Shown: positions 11,901-22,799 of the stretch, one piece after another | How the letters are laid out: every line of letters begins with the position of its first letter | How positions within the stretch are numbered: the stretch's first letter is position 1 | Source: Pomacea canaliculata | Taxonomy: Eukaryota; Mollusca; Gastropoda; Architaenioglossa; Ampullariidae | Assembly (NCBI RefSeq): GCF_003073045.1 | Contig: NC_037597.1 | Coordinates: 5,018,717-5,082,716 of the forward strand | Reading direction: 5' to 3' | DNA: 64,000 bases | Notes under the pieces: generated by a model | The model's database searches: none | What the model saw: the letters and a program-made list of their open reading frames with translations, nothing else | Told to the model about the DNA's origin: nothing | Program-made: the position numbers and the translations under genes

Positions 11901-13837
11901 TAAGAAACTACTTACAGCTGTATGTAAACAATTTACTTGACTAAAAGAAACAGTACACACACCTTTTCACACTTCATCTCATCTCACACACACTCTTACT
12001 CTTATAATCGAAGAAAAAACTGTAAGGTTCGAAGCTTTCGTGTGTGATTCAATTTCACGAATTATGCAGGGTTAAAAAAACTGCAAATATTAAAAGAAAA
12101 CCAAAGAAAACAAAAAATTCGAATGCATTGTGTGTAAATAACATGGCAATTATTTTTATTGAAGATTGTTTTAGCAGACAATATAAATATCAACGCAGAC
12201 TACTAAAATCCACAAAATACTAAAATATTGTCATGTCTGGTGAAGGAACAGCAGCAAGGAGATACACAGCATGGGAGTAGGACTTTTATTTTGATTGCAT
12301 TGTATTACAACAGTGCGCTTCGTCAGGCGCTGGGATTGGTTTGCGAGATATCATTGACACAGTGTCTGGGGACCGCACGTCCGCACCACCTGTCGTACCT
12401 GATGTACAGCATCCTCATCCACAACACACTGCACTCACAATGCTCACTCAGCACACTTGCACTTGTGTCACCTTGAACCCCTTAACATAATCGTGACCGT
12501 CCTTTGTCCTCCGCTGGTCGTGAAAGATGTAATAAAAATTTTATTTTCATTTCTTGCTTTACTTGTTTTTGACGAGTTGTCAATCAGGTCACGGCGAATT
12601 TTAAAGAAAGTACCCATAATATCCCTCTGAACATTTTTCTGTCTCTGCAAGGGTTCATTTCTGCAATAAAAAAATAATTTGCGACAGCTGTTTGGATATT
12701 TATTAACTTGTGCTTAGTTTCACACTTAGAAGGGTCGTTCTGACAACATTTCGGAATCGATGTCTGATGCTGCAGAATGCAGTTTGTATACTTGTCACCG
12801 AGGCTGGCCAAGATGTCCGAGTTTCCACTGTCAGCAGTCGTTACGTTCGTCACGGTGACGCTCATATGTCTTCGCCGACTTTCATACCTATCATATAATA
12901 TTAAGATCTAGCTGATTAAACACAGGTCATTTATCTGAAATCTTGATACGAAATGTCAACCGCATACCAGTGAGTTTGCTGTCAGCACGAAGCTCTCTCT
13001 GCCGTTTTTATTAATACTATTATTATTATTTATCGTTGATACAGTTTACAACACAACAGTGGTGTTTTCCATCCTATCTCTCTACGTTCGTATGTCTCGG
13101 TAAAGGTAACAGTGGACAACAAACTGACCCCATCTTCCCGTTTAGCCACCGACATGTGTGAACTACGCATGCGCTGCATAATGGACAAAATGCTCTTACA
13201 TACCTCGGAAACATTACTACCACACCTACAGGTGAAGTACAACACAATGCCGGAGGGTCCCACGACATCTTGCCTTCACACAACTGGCGAGTCGAGCAAC
13301 TAATGTGTAAGTCTACTCAGGGAAAAGAAATAAGACAAACCCAGACGGCGGGAGAGAAAGAACCCAGTAAACCACACGTATGTGTTCTTCTACTCGCTAT
13401 GAACCTACACGCCCCTAGAACAACATGTCAAACAGTTAATATTTTAAGGTGTAAGAATAAATCCTCATTATATAACCAGCGCATATTGTGACACATCAGG
13501 TTCTACTGAGAAACGCGGAAAGGAAAATGATGACAACATTACATTTCCGTCCAATCTTGTGAAATAAATCAAAAAGAAAAGCATGTAAGCAAAATTTCCA
13601 TGAAAAAAAAACAATTTTTATTCGAGCCCTATCAAATGAACTGCTCGTAAGAGCCGTTAGTTATCCAATGCCCACATCTTCCAATCAGCACCTCTACAAG
13701 GACACCAGTAAAACAGACCACCACCTACATTATAGTTTACTTTCATACATCATTCGCACAATCAATAACCACGTTCACCTACTGTACATCGATTCTACAC
13801 TCTGGCACCGACTTGAACAATTCCGTGTTCAAACTTT
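8971..13837. other. Non-coding stretch, no gene seen
   Basis: No gene recognised. It holds a CA-rich patch near 9.1 kb, an 88-nt imperfect hairpin at 9508-9595, another TCACGTGA at 10491-10498, poly-T runs near 9.19, 10.44 and 11.37 kb, and CACGTG hexamers near 11.72 and 11.84 kb. The open frames are short and unlike known proteins. Confidence 0.5.
9508..9595. repeat. Imperfect 88-nt inverted repeat (hairpin)
   Basis: The left arm starts TTGGACGAAC (9508-9517) and the right arm ends with its exact complement GTTCGTCCAA (9586-9595). Inside, AAGTTTTT and AAAAACTT form a second 8-bp stem around an AT-rich loop. The segment between outer and inner stems is longer on the right arm, giving an internal bulge. 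It could be a short inverted-repeat (MITE-like) element or a structured RNA. Confidence 0.5.
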
Positions 13838-14165
13838 GGTCCAGCGTTGTCCTTGCCACTGCCTAGTCCTCATCAATAGCTTGTTTACCTGTGCGGCATC
13901 GTCTCCCTAACACCGTTCTTCACATCAACAGCATGCACTCTTTCCTGTATTCTCATTCCGATTCCTTTTTCCAGCAACATCGTGCGCATCTACCGCTGTG
14001 ACATGGTCTCTCACAATGCCTAGTCCTCAATAATTCAATGGCACTGTTCTTCACAATACCTCTTCAGTTTAACGACGCGCAAGTTTACCTCCGTGACATC
14101 CTCCTTCACAATGCCTCTTTCACATCAACAGCGCACACTTTGCCTCTGCCTGGCCTTATCCTTCA
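13838..14165 (+). repeat. Degenerate tandem minisatellite, unit about 90 bp
   Basis: Related blocks recur. One is (T)TTACC plus a G/C-rich word ending in GACAT or GGCAT (near 13885, 13990 and 14082). Another is CTCACAATGCCT or TTCACAATGCCT, and a third is TCACATCAACAGC (near 13920 and 14110). About three to four decayed units are visible. No open frame spans them. Confidence 0.55.
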
Positions 14166-15959
14166 TAATACATATTATTGATATTTCACGGCAAACTCGC
14201 GGCCTTTTTTCTCTCTCATAAAGGGCTCATAATACCTACCCTGCGTTAAAGGGATTGTAAAGGCAAAATAAAACTACTTAGAATCTAGTAAAGGGTAGGA
14301 TCAGTTTGAATCTCGTCTATTTTCGTGTCTGTTCATGTGGGAAAAGTTGAATGTTTATAGGATGTGTTAACAAGAGAAATTACACGGGACTCTTTCGTCT
14401 CTTTCGTCCTCCGATGACGTCAGCTTGATCCCAGTGTGAGCTGATGCAATGATATGGCTGGACATTGGTCATAGCCATCTTGATTGTTATCACTAATATA
14501 TCGCACTAATCCAACTAACGACACACCACTGATCACTTGAGTTCAAGTCCGAACAATGACCAACACTTCCTGTCCCTCGCTGACGTCACACACAAGTTTT
14601 TCTGCCAACCGTCCTGGGAAGATATCACGTTTACTCGGCGGAAGGCGACAACGATCGATTTCACTGGAATTTTTCTATTTAAAAAAAAACAAACATCGGC
14701 AGTCGAGGGGTGGTGCTAGTAAGTTGTAACAGAGTGAGAAAAGAATCATTTATTTCTCTTGTATTGCTCTTGCGCGCTGCCGTCGTCACAATCCTATCAC
14801 CGCTTCACAGCCTTTACTCTACCTTTAACATTCATCAGCGCGACACATTCATAAACTGTAAGAGGACTAACCATGTGTGACCACTGAATATTGCATAACC
14901 AGTCGCGGCGCCAGCCGGTGTTTCGTTGTGTCATCTCTGTTCCAAGCGCTACCGGACAATGTGTTCCCTGTATAGTCTGTAATTTGATCAGGGTGGGCTT
15001 GAGTGTACACCAGCAACGAAGGAGGACAAAGATGTTTCAATACTAATGCATAAAAGTTTAACTACAGTACCAAAAGAAGCACAACTGGAAAAAATTACAA
15101 GTATCCTAACAAGGAAACAGCGACCTACATCTAAAAAAATTGATAATAAAGATATAAAAAAAAAAAGAGTGGAAAGAAGAAGCAAAGGAGAAATGGGAAA
15201 GTAAAACAAAGTAGAACCGAGAGGAGGGAAGTCGCCATCTCCATTAGCTATAAAGGGGAGCTCCGCCAGGAACTGGTTTTCAAGACATCCACCACTCAAA
15301 ATAGCTGGGAACAACTCTACCTGTCGTATCGCAAGACTCGCCTCCATCATACAATAAGGAAAAAAACAAAAAAAGACAATGAAAACAGAGAAACGAGTAT
15401 AGCTGGGCACCTCGCTTCCGACATAAACAGCTGCTTCTCTTATCCGAGACTTGGAGCCTCGTGCCTTATATACATAGGGCTGAGAGCGGATAGTTAAGGG
15501 CGAGAACATAGCAGTGGATAAACAGCACAAGACAATAACTCATAACCTGCAAGATTACTTTATTCTACTACAAACAATCAAACTCAAACGTCCGCTACCT
15601 AAACCTAAATACCTGCTTCGACTATCTAAATATCTTTAAGAGCTTGACATCGTCCCTCCAGCTCACCTCTCAGCTCTCCCCAACGTTGACTGGTTTAGTA
15701 GCAAAGTGTTTCTACCTTGAGACGATTTTGCACTAATGGGGGAGGAGGAAGTGTGCGGGTAACCAGAGTTACCGGAGGAAAACCCCGACGCACAGCCCTT
15801 CGAGCAGGTGTCGCGTGTAGCGACGAATCCAGCCGCTCCCAGCGCCGAAAAAAACCAAAACGCACACGAAACGACGCTACAAATACATATTTAATGAAAA
15901 CAAAATAATAACTTTATTGACGCAACAAAATAACCCCAGGGCCAAGACTCAGGCTGAGT

Positions 15960-16085
15960 CAGCATGCGACACGCGACAGTCAGTGTCACAGAGTGTCCAG
16001 AAACTAGATTTGAACCAAGAGTCTCTCAGTGCAGTGGTGACACCCTACACTACGTGTGACTATCGTCGATACATTTCTGTCTCTA
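15960..16085 (-). mobile_element. tRNA-like SINE remnant
   Basis: On the minus strand a B-box-like GGTTCAAATCT (about 16006-16016) is preceded by a short tRNA-like segment. The body is decayed and its ends are approximate. Confidence 0.4.
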
Positions 16086-16775
16086 CCGAAATAAAAGAGT
16101 AAAAAAGGAGTGAGCCGCAAGTTTCCCCTGTTTTGTTTTGTTTTTTTATTCACTTCCCCGATGTTATGGTATTGTGGGTCAATGATTTCCCTCCCGACTG
16201 ACCAGTCAAGGAAGGTAACACCTTGTGTAGCCAAACGCACCTGTGATAACGATATGTACATTACCCACTTCACGTTACACCAGAACGAAATACAAACAAG
16301 TAGGACAGGATACAACCTTTCAAACCCGTTATTTTCATGGGGAATTTCTGTGGTTTGTAAAGGAAATCTAATATATGTAATCTATTCAACATGACTAATA
16401 TAAGCTCAAGGTCTACAATCCACGACTTGCCTGAACTCGACAGTTACTGGCCCTGACTTCCTGGTGGTAAACAGGTCTGTGACAATAACAAAGTTCACTT
16501 ACATAGCGTGATATCCCAGCCTGTGGGCAAGCTCGGGGTGCTATAATAATAATAATCATAGGGATAAATCAACCACAACAACAAGAAAAGGGATAAATAA
16601 ATGCGTGAAACGGGGAAACACACAGTACTCCATTATCCAACAAGTCGAAATAAACGCACAAATTTTAAAGTTCATGGTACATTATGACAAAAATCCTGCA
16701 TGCAAACAAGATATGGAGGCCCATATTTTGGACGTGCACCCTGGCTTTACATTTTCCCGTCCACGATTTACAATA

Positions 16776-16832
16776 TATTTTAGTTTAGTTTATTCCTTGT
16801 TACTCCTCTAGGAGCATAGGGCCGCAACAACA
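16776..16832 (+). repeat. Dispersed repeat fragment, copy 1 (shared with 52.27 kb)
   Basis: Contains TTTAGTTTAGT, then TCCTTGTTACTC, then AGGAGCATAGGG. The same three blocks in the same order recur at 52269-52310 in MED29 intron 3. The shared order with point differences shows two copies of one interspersed family of unknown class. Confidence 0.55.
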
Positions 16833-17554
16833 CTATTTTAGATCTTCAACTTAGTACGTCAGCGGGGAGGTCGTGAGATAAAGCAGATAAAAAAAAACAA
16901 CCCCAAAATAAATCTGCATGTCAAACCGGTTGTAGACAGTATCTGCTGCCCCAGTTATCACCCAGCTTTGCCGCACTGTGCCAGGTCTCTATCGCTGTCG
17001 ATGTGAGCAAATCTACAAACTTTACTTTCAGATCAAAATGGCGTCTTCAGAGACAAGACCGATAATCGACAAGAGCTGGAGCAGTATAAATAAAACAAAA
17101 TGTAAAGGTTATTTTTTTTAAAAAGTCCATTCATAACAAACAAAACATGGACGAAATCAAAATGAAATCAGATAAAATATCAAGATCCAGAAAATCCCCT
17201 AAGCCGGTCCTCGCAAAACAGATAAGGCGAAGGGGATATCACTCTAACATTCCAAAATGTGCGCGGTCACATACTTCCAACTGTCCTACGTCCTGTCCCT
17301 TGAACACGTCGGACATTCTTTTCGCGTTAACCGTCTCCTTAGTGTGTCATTTGGTGACCTTTTGTTTCTCTGTGAATCGCATCTTGCACCTGGTTTATTA
17401 TCTTTTACTCTGTGTGCTCATGTCCGCTAGCGCACCAGTACCCTTGATGTACTTTCGGTTCAGAATTGTGAAACAATAATTAGTGCTCTTACTATTAATA
17501 AAATAATGAAGAAGTGTATTAACAAGTTATTAAGCAAGTACAATATGTGTAAAA

Positions 17555-17685
17555 TGAGGCGGGAGGGGGAGGAGGAGGGATGGTGTTTTTACGCCGTGCC
17601 AGAGATGAGAGCTGAACCCAGGACAGCCAACCTTCTCTGTCTTGGTGACAGACGATAAACGTTGCGCAACCGTACCGCCCTTTGT
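17555..17685 (-). mobile_element. tRNA-derived SINE remnant
   Basis: Read on the minus strand, GGGCGGTACGGTTGCGCAAC forms a tRNA-like 5' half with an A-box-like core. It is followed by CCTGGGTTCAGCTC as a B-box-like segment (around 17606-17622) about 45 nt further on. The layout is that of a tRNA-headed invertebrate SINE. It does not fold into a clean cloverleaf, so it is not called as a tRNA gene. Confidence 0.55.
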
Positions 17686-17689
17686 GTAA

Positions 17690-20600
17690 AATGAATGTCA
17701 TAAATCACAAAACATAATATGTATTGCTACAAGTAACCAAGTCTTCTCGAAATAAATTAGCAATAAAAAATCAAGCATGGAAAAAAGAAGTTTCGTTGTC
17801 TAAACTTTAAAGTTAATTCATGGCATAAATTAAGTCTCATGTTAACAGATCATGCAAAAAATACAGACAGGATAATAAGAATCACCAACGTTAACGCTCC
17901 CTTCAAACATCAAGATAAACTGCAGGCTCACTCACACACACACACGCGATTGTATACTCGCGCCTGTGTGCAAAGCGCTTCGAGTCTGGCTGGTGCCGGA
18001 AAAGGCCACTATATAATGTGATAAACCAGATCAAGAAAACCCAAGATAAATTTGTCCGCTTGTCAAACGGGCTGAAGATAGATTCTGTTGCCCCAGTTAT
18101 CAAGCAGTTTTGCACTGTCCAAGGTCCATATCCCGCTTAGCCACGCGAGAGTCCCCCTCCCCGCTTTTTTAAACAAACCGTGCGAACAGCGAACCCAACA
18201 TAAAATAAAAATAAGGATCAAGAGCTTGGCCACCACACAACAATCTCTCGTAATCTTCCTGCTTTCTGTGGCCGTGGCCAGAATAATTCCTGGTTTACAG
18301 TCTCTTCTATCTATAATTACAAGCCATACTCTAGGGAACATCTGCGGTTACAAGCCAAATCTCAGCACAAACAACATCCGAATGTTTGCTTATTAACTGG
18401 TATGCGTAACAGTGTCCATCAACATATAACTTCCACCCTCCCCAAATCAAAGATAATGACATTATGTTTCAAAGGCTGAACACGCATAATATTTTCATGT
18501 ACATCTGCTATACGTTGTCTTCCATATCCCACCCCTGATTTAATAAACATGTCAACACTTAAAAATGTTTAGACATTAATTAGGTATACAGATTACAAAC
18601 CAGGCAAGACATCGATTATGCAAGGAGACTGTCCACAGGGCTGAAAATCGGGATATCAAGAAGTTTTTGGTAGACCATGCTATAAAAATTAATTTATTTA
18701 TTTTTGTGAAGCGCTTTGAGCTTGCCTTTATGTTATGAGTAAAGCGCTATACAACGTTGTTGTTGTTGGTGGTGGTGGTGGTGGTGGTGGTGGTGGTGGT
18801 GGTGGTGGTGGTGGTGGTGGTGGTGGTGGTGGTGGTGTAAAATAGTTAATCAAAATAATTTGCTGAAGTAAGCTAAGGAGGAGACCCCCTGTAGGTCAGT
18901 AAGGCCCGGTGGGTACAAGATAAGAAAACAGGATTTAGGCACATCGAAAGGTAGGGGATGGTGTGTGTGTGTGTTAAAAACATATTTTGGCATTAAATTG
19001 CTATGCATAAGATTAGAACGACAAAGAATTTTTCCTTGTCCATTCTGCTAACATTGTGTTCAATTTTCCTTGTTATTCTATAAGATTTTTTTAAACTTCT
19101 GTAGAGTGAATGTGATCGTCAAGAAACACACCAGGCCTCGGGAAGACCAGACACTAGAGCCACAAGTGAACTTAGTCATGTTGGGGGATGGGACAGCTGA
19201 GGCCAGTGTTTAAAGACGCAAGGATTGTCACAGCGTAGGTAAGTAGTGACGCTATGTACAGCGTCAATAAAATTTGCCTTTGACCTTAGAGAAGGCAGAC
19301 AGGGCAGACAAGTTGCCGAGACGCACATGGAGGATAGGCAGGAGGAGAAAGCATGAAGACGACAAAAAAAAAAAAAAAAAAAAAAACGGGAGGGGGATCT
19401 AAAACAGGGACAAGTTGTGGGATACAAAAATACCATTCCCTGGATGAATACACACCTTCAGAAGATACACGACTACAAACATCACCATGCAAAGAAAGAG
19501 GTCAACAACACTGACGTCAGGATTGTACTTCAATAAGTCTACGTTGCAAAGACCTTAGCCAGTGGGGAAAGTTGGGACCTTATGGTAATTAGGTGTGTCT
19601 ATGTTATATGTACAAACGCAACGTCACGACTTTGGCCTTTTTTCTGTACATAGCGACGTTTCTAGGCGTGTTCCTCGAGAATAAGGAGGGGTATGATAGA
19701 TTTTGGGGAAATTGTATCTTCTATTGAGCTTCAATCAGTCATTCTGTATTCTTCTATTCCTTTTATATGTTGTTGCTGTTACTGGGCGGGGCATCAATCG
19801 ATTAAGCAGATGACATATTGTGGCGACCTTCTCGCCCTAATTTATTGCAGTGCGACCAGCAAACAACCTGCCTTGTTCAAAGCAGCATTAGTCGAGATCC
19901 TTGTACAGCATCCTCCCTTCTGTCACGCAAGATCTCCCATCCACAAACATGCACACCCACACCCTTCTACATACACAACCACACGTGCTCGCACGCGCGC
20001 GCTTACGTACATGCAAGTCGCCAGCTACAGTATGGCGGAATAAGATAGGATACTGAAAATAAACTCGACACGAGGAAACTGAAACTGAATTGAGCACGTT
20101 CTGATCACGAAACGACTATCAATAAACCAGTGAAAGCAGGAAGGTCTCTTCGTGTCGCCAACTACCCCGCGCACGCGACAAGCGAGGTCTAGTCTGGGGT
20201 ACGTGACTCTCGCCTCGAAGGTGATTCATCACTATCCTTCAGGTTGGGAGCGCGTGCTGCAGGTAATTTGTACTCATCAAACTCTCAGGAAGGTCAAGTC
20301 ATTAAAGGTGTGTGTAAAAGAAGCGTGTGGTTGAGAGCAGACAAAGAGCCTCTTGCACGACCTACCAGACTTTTTTATAGTTTAAATTCAAACTTAAATT
20401 GTAAATTTTCCAGCGGCAGGACTTCCGTTTTTTGAGTGGTTACGTGCAGAGGGCAATTCCATTTTCTAGCGGCCATAAGAAATTAATTTGATTTTGTAAA
20501 CTGCGTGTGTATGCACATTTATAAAATGTATGTATATGTTGTATTATGTATATTATGTAGATAGATTGTCAACTAAAAAAGGAGGCTTGCAGATTTGAGC

Positions 20601-22684
20601 AAAATTATTCGTTGAATCCTTTAAATGGTTTATTTATTTGGTAGTTTTCTCATCCACAGGCACGAATTAAATATTAATGAAAGACTGTGTCTACAGGGTA
20701 TGCAACATGCCGGAATGAATATTATGTCATGCTGCAAGCTTTGACCTGGAGTCTGCATGACCCAGAAATGACTTACCGGTGTCGTTTTACTGCCATGTGC
20801 CAGTCTCTTGCTGTCATGAGAGCAACTTTTATGTCTTCTCCCTGAAAAATTGATTACCGACATTTACTATACGAGTCTGCAGTTTTTTCTGGGAACTCAA
20901 AGTCTAAAAGACCAGGGTAGAGAAAGGCATGTGACGTGTCATCAACGGGTCTGACAGTTGTGTTTCTGTGGGAGGGGAGGAAGGGAAGGAGGAGGACTGA
21001 TTGACCCACTAGATATGAAAAAAAACCGTGTATTAGACTTGTTAATTAATGCCCGGCGCCACTTCTCTTTTTCAAAAAAACATCGTCTGATCAAATAGTT
21101 ATCCCTTCCCTGATAGAGACAGACCCTTACCTTCTACTCAGTACAGGTAGGTGCTATTGAAAAAGACATAATTCTGCAGGTAGCTGTACTCTCGCAAACA
21201 CAAACATCAAAATATGTGACGTTTCCTGTGTACACTATAAATAAAATATCAATCCCTTAAACTACAATTCTCATCTTCAAACTCATTTGTAACTTTCAGT
21301 CATCAAGCATAATTTACCTGGTCTAAAATGATATTGTAAGAAATGCCTTTTCGTTTCAGTATCTTCCTTCTGGAAAAAAGGAACTTATGAACTGCGCATG
21401 CGGCTCTTGCTCCAATTTTTGAAAGGCACTCGGATTCATGTCTGAAACTGAGCCATATTAATGTTTTTTCCGAAAAGAATCCTCTCACTACTTTAGACGG
21501 AGACAAACAGAGAAGTGTCATTAAAACGTATCTTGCAACCTACGCTGGCAAATTTTTTGTTTTGAAGTCTTATAATCCGAGACGTTATTACGGTATTATT
21601 CACATCATCTCTCTGTAACTGCTTTTTTAAAAACGAGTTGTTGACCTGAAAGTCCTTGAGCTCCATCCGGTGTGAATATCAAGGTGAATGAAAAATGCGA
21701 ACACTTTTTTTCAAGTCTGATGGCGGATATCTTTGTCGTGCATGCAGGATGTAATCGAATAGGTCATTTACCTCTGACACACGCTAAGAGCTTTCTGAGA
21801 ATTTCTTCTTCCTCGTCCTCCCCCAGTACTCTTCCTCCCACCTCTCTCTCACACGTTGATATTTTCAAAAACGACCGCCGCTATCTACATTCCTTGATTT
21901 AAAGGGTACACCTCATTATGATTATACACAGACCATACGACCTGAAACAAGGACTAGCTCATCTTTAGCGAATGGACCGAAACATTCAGGTGGAAACTCC
22001 GACCATGAACAGAGTGTAGTCTAGGTCTTTCAGCTGGAGTCTAGGGCTTCAAAACCTAAGAATCGTAATGTCATTACTACCCATTGTACTCACACTGACA
22101 CTTTCTACAACTTCTCCTTCCCAGACCACGATCGCTCTTTTAGTCAGATATTCTTTCAGGGCTGATTACCTATCGAATTAATACCCATCATCCCTCCAAC
22201 ACTTTATAGGCTGATAGGTCATCATTGGCCTCTGAGAAGTGTTTCTTTCTTCTCACAATCTCAGTGGTCTTTTTGATGTCATTTCAATGTCTTCACACCT
22301 CAGAATAGGAAAGAAAGTAGAATCGACCGTGGGACTTGAAGTGCCGACGTGAATATATGTCATTACCGACAGTCCGGTTAACTTGCCAACGAGTTTGTTA
22401 TTGGCATCAGCGTACGTTTGAAAAGTGTGAAACAACAGTCGGGTCCAGGCTATTTCTTTCAACATGCACGTGCACTTGTGAAGTTTATCATTTCGTTTGC
22501 TCGTGGTTTGTGTGAATATCTGAAAACACTTCAGGTTAAAACACACACACACAACAAAACCGTGATATTTTCATGGTTAAATTAAACAATGGAAGTGATC
22601 GTCGTTTTGCTCCATTTTTATTCACAAGCATGAAGCTGAGGTGACTACAAGGTTTATTGAATTATTCACTATCTGGATCTTGTA
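17690..22684. other. Non-coding stretch, no gene seen
   Basis: No gene recognised. It includes a SINE-tail-like sequence with a long GGT microsatellite at 18.69-18.84 kb, a 22-nt poly-A tract near 19.37 kb, a CRE palindrome at 19512-19519, and CA/TG patches at 17.93, 18.96 and 20.0 kb. Confidence 0.5.
18690..18837 (+). repeat. SINE/LINE-tail-like sequence ending in a (GTT)n(GGT)n microsatellite
   Basis: GTGAAGCGCTTTGAGC, then GTAAAGCGCTATACAA, is the paired AAGCGC hairpin-like 3' tail seen in many invertebrate SINEs and LINEs. It runs directly into GTT repeats and then about 24 GGT units (18757-18837). The microsatellite probably grew from the element's own tail repeat. Confidence 0.6.
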
Positions 22685-22797
22685 CCTTTAGCCAAGAACA
22701 CTACTGAACAGCTACAATCTCTTTCCTTTCTCCACCTACCTTCAGCCAAAACAGAACACTACCGAGTGTAACAATCTCTTTCCTTTCTCCACTTACC
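22685..22797 (+). repeat. Short tandem duplication, about 55 bp x 2
   Basis: Two copies share CCTT(T/C)AGCCAA, GAACACTAC, then ACAATCTCTTTCCTTTCTCC followed by AC(C/T)TACC. No coding content. Confidence 0.7.
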
Positions 22798-22799
22798 GT

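Larger units (their letters stand above)
14166..17550. other. Non-coding stretch, no gene seen
   Basis: Contains CRE palindromes at 14415-14422 and 14581-14588, a 180-codon minus-strand open frame (14988-15530) rejected as a gene, a SINE remnant near 16.0 kb and a short dispersed repeat near 16.8 kb. At 17034-17045 CAAAATGGCGTC, a YY1/TISU-like start context, sits just after an acceptor-like TTTACTTTCAG. The frame it opens is only 27 codons and no partner exon was found. Confidence 0.45.

Noticed and set aside
14520-14600. Another tRNA-like/SINE trace (GAGTTCAAGTCC)
   Set aside because: Only a B-box-like word is visible, with no convincing A box or body.
14988-15530. 180-codon minus-strand open frame, the longest in the left half
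   Set aside because: The composition is Phe/Leu/Ser-rich from A/T-run DNA, with no domain, no good start context and no splice partners. A TATATAAGG on the minus strand near 15470 is inside the frame, not upstream of it.
17600-17680. Functional tRNA gene
   Set aside because: The A- and B-box-like words are present, but acceptor and anticodon stems do not pair cleanly, so it was kept as a SINE remnant.
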